Source: Myxococcus sp. RHSTA-1-4 (lineage in GTDB: Bacteria; Myxococcota; Myxococcia; Myxococcales; Myxococcaceae). Taken from it: 64,000 bases of DNA. Where the stretch lies: contig NZ_JAIQDG010000020.1 of assembly GCF_020037125.1 (NCBI RefSeq), positions 141,167 through 205,166 on the forward strand. Reading direction: 5' to 3'. Position 1 is the stretch's first letter, and every line of letters starts with the position of its first letter. The notes beneath the pieces were generated by a model. That model was not told the DNA's origin. It searched no databases and saw only the letters and a program-made list of their open reading frames with translations. Below, piece by piece: positions 60,798-64,000 of this stretch. The position numbers and the translations under genes were made by a program.

Positions 60798-61883
60798 GTG
60801 AGCAGCAAGCAAGGGACTCAAGGACCAGGTCGGGGTGTCGAGCGCCTTCTCAAGATCAGCCCGGTGGTGAGCACCGTCTCCACCGAGGCCCTCAAACTCC
60901 CCAGCGTGGAGGCCCCCTCCCTGGAGGGAATCTCCGTGCGCGTCCCCACCCCGGACGACCTGACCGAGGAGGACCTGCTGCGCGGCTTCCACGAGAAGCG
61001 CCGCGCCCTGGCCACCACGCGCGAGCGTCAGCAGGGCGAGTCGCTGGAGCTGGGCGACGACGTCCAGCTCAACATCGTGGGCTACTGCGATGGGCAGCTC
61101 ATCCCCTTCTCCGCGCGCTTCGGCATGACGACGGAGCTGGCGCCCATCGAGGCGCTGCCCGGGTTCTGCGAGGCCGTGGCCGAGGGTGGCAAGGTGGGCG
61201 AGTCCATGCAGATCGCCCTCCAGTTGCCGGACACCTACCCGGTGGAGTCCCTCCAGGGGAAGCCGGCGCGCTTCCTGGTGGATATCGTGGCCGCCCGCGA
61301 GGTGACCATGCTGCCGGAGAGCTCCCCCGAGTTCCTGGAGAAGCTCGGGATGGGCAGCACCCTGGAAGAGGTCATGGACAACCTCCGCGAAGAGCTGGAG
61401 GACGAGCTCGCGGGGCAGCTCTGGGTGCAGGCCCAGGACATGGTGCTGGACGAGGTGGCCCGGCGCGCTCCGGTGGAGCTGCCGCGGGCGCTGGTGGACG
61501 AGGAGATCCGCCGCCGCTGGGTCCAGGCCGAGGGCCAGGCCATGGTCCAGTACCAGTTCGACGTCGAGGAGCAGCAGGAGGCGCTCCGGGGCTGGCTCAC
61601 GGACCCCACCACGCGCGCGGACGTCGAGCGCCGGCTGCACATCGGCATCGCGCTGAAGGCCGTCACCGAGGCCGAGAAGCTGCAGCTCACCCCGGAGAAA
61701 CTCGAGGAGCTGATGCGCGACCACATGGAGCCCTTCGGGTTCACCGCGGAGGACGTCCACGCCGCCTTGCGCGAGACGCCGGAGACGACCCGGCGCCTGA
61801 CCGAGCTGGGCTGGTACCTGCTCGCCGTGGAGCACGTCATGAACAAGGCGAAGGTCACCTTCGAGGGGGCGGAGCAGGGCTGA
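60798..61883 (+). CDS. Trigger-factor-like protein without the ribosome-binding domain
   Basis: The protein is 361 residues from the GTG at 60798, with AGGAG seven bases upstream. A PPIase-like (FKBP-fold) region with VQLNIVGYCDGQLIPF and LPGFCEAVAEGGKVGES is followed by the helical trigger-factor C-terminal domain: PEFLEKLGMGSTLEEVMDNLR, PVELPRALVDEEIRRR, IGIALKAVTEAEKLQLTPEKL and MNKAKVTFEG. The N-terminal ribosome-binding domain with its GFRxGKxP loop is absent. It could be a free chaperone or isomerase. A full-length tig may be elsewhere in the genome. Confidence 0.82.
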   Translation: MSSKQGTQGPGRGVERLLKISPVVSTVSTEALKLPSVEAPSLEGISVRVPTPDDLTEEDLLRGFHEKRRALATTRERQQGESLELGDDVQLNIVGYCDGQLIPFSARFGMTTELAPIEALPGFCEAVAEGGKVGESMQIALQLPDTYPVESLQGKPARFLVDIVAAREVTMLPESSPEFLEKLGMGSTLEEVMDNLREELEDELAGQLWVQAQDMVLDEVARRAPVELPRALVDEEIRRRWVQAEGQAMVQYQFDVEEQQEALRGWLTDPTTRADVERRLHIGIALKAVTEAEKLQLTPEKLEELMRDHMEPFGFTAEDVHAALRETPETTRRLTELGWYLLAVEHVMNKAKVTFEGAEQG

Positions 61884-61902
61884 CGCCCTGCCCGCTTCGC
61901 CG

Positions 61903-62280
61903 TCAGCCCTCGCTGAACCACAGCCCCAGGCCGCCCAGCAGGCCCAGGCCAAGGAACAGCACGGCGAGCGCCCACGTCTTCTGGCGCGACATCCCGAGCG
62001 CCTCGCCATATCGGTAGCCACACACCAGGACGAGGCCGGCGAACCCCAGGCAGATGGACACGGGGCCCAGGGCGACCAGCACCTTGCGGGCCGTGCCGCC
62101 CACGTCCAGGACGGCCAGCAGCAACAACGGCCAGAAGCCGATGACGAGCAGTCCGAGCACGAGCCCGAGGCCCTTCAACCCCTCGGGACTGGACAGCTCC
62201 ATGAAGTCGAGGAACTGCCACCACCAGGAGCGGGGCGGCTCCTGAGGCTCGCGACGACGTCGGGGGGCGGTGGGCGGCAC
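61903..62280 (-). CDS. Hypothetical membrane protein with three transmembrane segments
   Basis: The protein is 125 residues from the GTG at 62280. After a basic N-terminus (PRRRREPQEPPR) come three hydrophobic segments: GLVLGLLVIGFWPLLLLAVL, VLVALGPVSICLGFAGLVLV and ALAVLFLGLGLLGGLGLW. No recognised motif. It converges with the trigger-factor-like gene 20 bases away. Confidence 0.65.
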   Translation of the reverse strand: MPPTAPRRRREPQEPPRSWWWQFLDFMELSSPEGLKGLGLVLGLLVIGFWPLLLLAVLDVGGTARKVLVALGPVSICLGFAGLVLVCGYRYGEALGMSRQKTWALAVLFLGLGLLGGLGLWFSEG

Positions 62281-62362
62281 GCTCGGGGACTCCAGGGACG
62301 TAGGCCCGGCCCACGCTCATGCCAATGCGTAAGCGAGGGGCCGGTGCACCATGGGACGTCTT

Positions 62363-62560
62363 CTAGTGCAGCCCGGCGCCTGTTTGAAAGGCGCCGACGA
62401 TGCTCGACGCCGAGGAGACGGCTGCGCACATGACGCTCGTCAGGCCTGCTCGGCCGTCACTCGCGGGATTCCTGTCCACGTCGGTGTAGGCGCTGGCAGT
62501 AGCGCCCGCGCGAGGCCCCCCACGAGGCGTGGCTGCAATGAAGGGCGCGAGGCCTTCGCC
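62363..62560 (-). pseudogene. Relic of the C-terminus of the 59645-60673 protein family
   Basis: The minus-strand frame ending at 62363 reads AGAT, then DVDRNPASDGRAGLTSVM, then CAAVSSASSIVGAF. In the Ala/Gly-rich protein the same order is AGAT, MDKNASTGKKVTSVI and, further on, GAAVSTVSSIVGAF. Over 42 bases at the end the two DNA segments are visibly similar. The stretch between the two blocks is shorter here, and no start codon or upstream coding region in this frame looks genuine, so it is most likely a truncated, decayed copy. Confidence 0.45.
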
Positions 62561-62613
62561 CTCACCTCGGCACAGGGGTTTCCGCCACCAGAGAGGGCGA
62601 TGTCCCAATGCTA

Positions 62614-62790
62614 CTACGGCCTCAGTAGCTCGCGGACTCTTGACTCGCTCCGACCAAGCGCCTTGGCGATCTGAGCAATAGAGTTGCCAGCTTTGCGCAT
62701 CTCCTGGGCACGCGCGGCACGCTCCTTCGTCTCGGGTTTTACAACATCGCTCCATTCGCGTGTCTTCGAGTTCCAGTTCTTGCCAGTCAT
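62614..62790 (-). CDS. Small helix-turn-helix protein
   Basis: I choose the ATG at 62790 because AGGAGGAGAG lies directly upstream, giving 58 residues. The C-terminal half is a resolvase-like HTH (AQEMRKAGNSIAQIAKALGRSESRVRELL) after a basic segment (NWNSKTREWSDVVK). It is likely a DNA-binding protein or the orphan DNA-binding end of a recombinase-type protein. It lies at the edge of the lower-G+C region. Confidence 0.65.
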   Translation of the reverse strand: MTGKNWNSKTREWSDVVKPETKERAARAQEMRKAGNSIAQIAKALGRSESRVRELLRP

Positions 62791-62943
62791 CTCTCCTCCT
62801 CTGCTTGCGTTCATGTACTTCCTACCTGCACCATCTCAACCCGCTCTCGCCTCACCAGCCGACATCCGGCGATCAGCGCAGCTCTCAGTTGAGCGCGCAT
62901 TGCCGCGTCCCCCCGGCGGCCACATAACAGGGGTGGACAATAT

Positions 62944-63047
62944 CTAAGCCAGGGAGAGTAAATCCGTTCAGGGAGAGCGTGCGCCGAGGCCGATCTTTCG
63001 GGGCGAGCGGCGAAGCCCCCTCCCAATATTTCCTCTCCTTGGCTTAG
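62944..63047. repeat. 104-bp element bounded by a 20-bp imperfect inverted repeat
   Basis: The outer arms are CTAAGCCAGGGAGAG (62944-62958) and its near-complement CTCTCCTTGGCTTAG (63033-63047), 14 of 15 bases. Pairing continues inward for a few more A/T bases (AAAT), giving about 18 of 20. The interior is GC-rich and could fold further. It could be a structured RNA, a miniature transposable element or a binding site array. No target-site duplication was identified. Confidence 0.45.
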
Positions 63048-63305
63048 CTCCAGGGACTTAGGCCGTGCGACTCGTTTGGCGTGGTGGTCAATCCGACCCA
63101 GACATTCAACCTCCTCTTGCTGCTGGAGAGCGCGTCTGCACCTGAAAACCACGAACTCGTGGAGTAGGCACGCGGATGCGAACTGCTTCGCGAAAACCTT
63201 ATCTATGGACGGACGAAGACAGGCGACTCTCTTCACACCCAGAGCCTCGGCCGACTAGAGACGCTTTGCAACACCACACCTCCCCACGAGGCGGCCTCAC
63301 TAATC

Positions 63306-63329
63306 GCTAACGCCCGATAAGGCATTAGC
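63306..63329 (-). terminator. Hairpin downstream of the zinc-ribbon gene
   Basis: On the minus strand GCTAATGCC and GGCGTTAGC pair fully (one G-U) around a six-base loop, 12 bases after the stop of the zinc-ribbon gene. No U-tract follows. Confidence 0.4.
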
Positions 63330-63341
63330 TGGAACGCGACT

Positions 63342-63509
63342 CTACTTCCGGCGGCGACGCCCCATGAGGGAGCGCTGCCCTTCGGTCCGGCACCTCCTGC
63401 ACCACGACTGCGGACGCACATAACGACGAGCCATGAGGCGATAACCGAAGTCTCGCTCAATGGGGCCGTGGTGCCTGCAACGCGGGCAGCTCTTCGTTTC
63501 GTTGCTCAT
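63342..63509 (-). CDS. Small zinc-ribbon-like protein
   Basis: A 55-residue gene starting with ATG 63509 behind GGAGAGG. Two Cys pairs, CPRC (residues 8-11) and CRRC (37-40), are separated by 25 residues and flanked by many Arg and His, the pattern of a small zinc ribbon. The Arg-rich tail (MGRRRRK) could bind nucleic acid. Small proteins of this kind are common in phages and mobile regions, which suits the sparse, lower-G+C context. Confidence 0.65.
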   Translation of the reverse strand: MSNETKSCPRCRHHGPIERDFGYRLMARRYVRPQSWCRRCRTEGQRSLMGRRRRK

Positions 63510-64000
63510 TAGGCACACCTCTCCTGTACAGGACTGCCAGTTGCGGCAGTCCCATGACTGCGGGTTGAGTTTGTGCGGGAGGCACCCGACGAGAGCAGTG
63601 CCGGCCCTTTAGGCGGTTACTTGTTGAGCGCGACCCCCAAAAGAGGAAATCGGCGCGCTGTACTCCCGTCAGCCGAGGCTGAGGTGCAGCATCAACTGAC
63701 GCACACAGGTGTACATCTCCCACAGGCCATTGTCAAGGGGCACCATCACAAAATCCATGTGCGCATCAAGGCGCTTCTGCATAGGCACCGGCAAGAACGT
63801 TGGCCGTCCTAATTGATTTGATGGGGTTTTCTCCACCCACTGCATGCCCGGAGATGACGGCAGCCTTGAGCATGGAGAAGCAACTCGTTCACCTAATGCT
63901 GGGTGCTCCCCCAAGCGGGAGCTGTAACTGTTCACCGGCTCAGGCAGCGACGGAGGCCGCCTGGGCCGAGCCAGAGTTCGGAAGGAGCGAAGGCGGTGGC
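63510..64000. other. 490-bp region at the right edge with weak coding signals
   Basis: No gene is firmly supported. A minus-strand frame at 63669-63845 could encode about 58 residues (RPTFLPVPMQKRLDAHMDF segment), but its start and ribosome-binding site are weak. The last 60 bases return to high G+C, and one minus-strand frame ends in QAASVAA with a stop near 63941, which may be the end of a gene lying mostly outside the window. Confidence 0.4.

Larger units (their letters stand above)
62791..63341. other. 550-bp low-coding region with an inverted repeat
   Basis: G+C is lower than in the rest of the window and the codon bias of the frames is mixed. I see no supported gene. The 104-bp inverted-repeat element and the hairpin at 63306-63329 are listed separately. 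Confidence 0.55.

Noticed and set aside
1..62280. Long open frames antisense to nearly every gene
   Set aside because: High G+C makes antisense frames long; they lack ribosome-binding sites and their protein composition is Arg/Pro/Ala-biased. None had a recognisable domain.
62944..63047. Possible retron msr-msd from the inverted repeat
   Set aside because: No reverse transcriptase gene is present and the arms are shorter than typical a1/a2 repeats; a retron claim is not supported.
62811..63236. A 141-residue minus-strand frame in the low-G+C region
   Set aside because: Mixed third-position bases, GTG start without a ribosome-binding site and no recognisable motif; it also spans the inverted-repeat element.
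63306..63329. Hairpin resembling an integron attC site (GCTAACGCC / GGCATTAGC)
   Set aside because: Stem and loop are far shorter than attC sites, no second core site and no integrase gene are visible. A terminator is simpler.
1..64000. tRNA, rRNA, CRISPR array or intact insertion sequence
   Set aside because: No cloverleaf-type sequence, repeat-spacer array or transposase was seen by eye. A covariance-model scan was not possible, so small RNAs could still be missed.

Overview
The window is about 70 percent G+C, densely coded, and carries genes typical of the Myxococcaceae (Myxococcus, Corallococcus or a relative). These include an AgmX/PglI-type C-terminal domain, a Ser/Thr kinase-receiver-cyclase fusion, an FHA-GGDEF protein, tandem ArsA/Get3 ATPases, many lipoproteins and orphan histidine kinases. 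Many starts are GTG or TTG and many genes overlap by ATGA or GTGA. The assignment rests on gene content and codon bias; no rRNA or tRNA gene was seen.

Layout. 0-5 kb: envelope and TPR proteins, then mutL. 5-12 kb: an SDR-acyltransferase pair, an FHA diguanylate cyclase and a large Cys-rich lipoprotein. 12-20 kb: a DUF721-CAP pair, a soluble lytic transglycosylase, and a coupled accA-hisC-cmk run. 20-29 kb: a tandem Get3-like ATPase, a kinase/NtrC regulator pair, dCMP deaminase, a lipoprotein protease and PrkA. 29-38 kb: a lidless Hsp70, the kinase-receiver-cyclase fusion, a histidine kinase, clpX, an AgmX/PglI-like protein, truA and a ribbon-helix-helix protein. 38-41 kb: a beta-barrel candidate and a 20-repeat LRR lipoprotein.

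40.8-47.2 kb is an accessory island. It holds a lipoprotein with a nuclease-like C-terminus overlapping an immunity-like gene (a SitA/SitI-type candidate for toxin delivery by outer-membrane exchange), a two-gene McrBC-type restriction system preceded by a 16-bp palindrome, and a broken metallo-beta-lactamase gene. 47-52 kb has a GH18 protein, two small exported proteins, a LysR regulator, a gene relic and yaeQ.

52-56.7 kb is rich in sulfur genes: larE, an APS-kinase-like gene with a Lys/Ala tail, and a tightly coupled five-gene operon encoding an E1-like adenylyltransferase, a TusA-like protein, a GG-ended sulfur carrier, a second degenerate E1-like protein and a JAMM protease. The two E1-like proteins look complementary. 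One keeps the ATP site and catalytic Cys but lacks the arginine-finger motif; the other keeps that motif and little else. This suggests an asymmetric bacterial E1 and is the most interesting system in the window.

56.8-62.3 kb: a lipoprotein, a NarL-type two-component pair, an Ala/Gly-rich protein of unknown function, a trigger-factor-like protein lacking the ribosome-binding domain, and a membrane protein. 62.3-64 kb is lower in G+C and sparsely coded. It holds a relic of the Ala/Gly-rich protein, a small HTH gene, a 20-bp imperfect inverted repeat and a small zinc-ribbon gene, and looks like the edge of a decayed mobile region.
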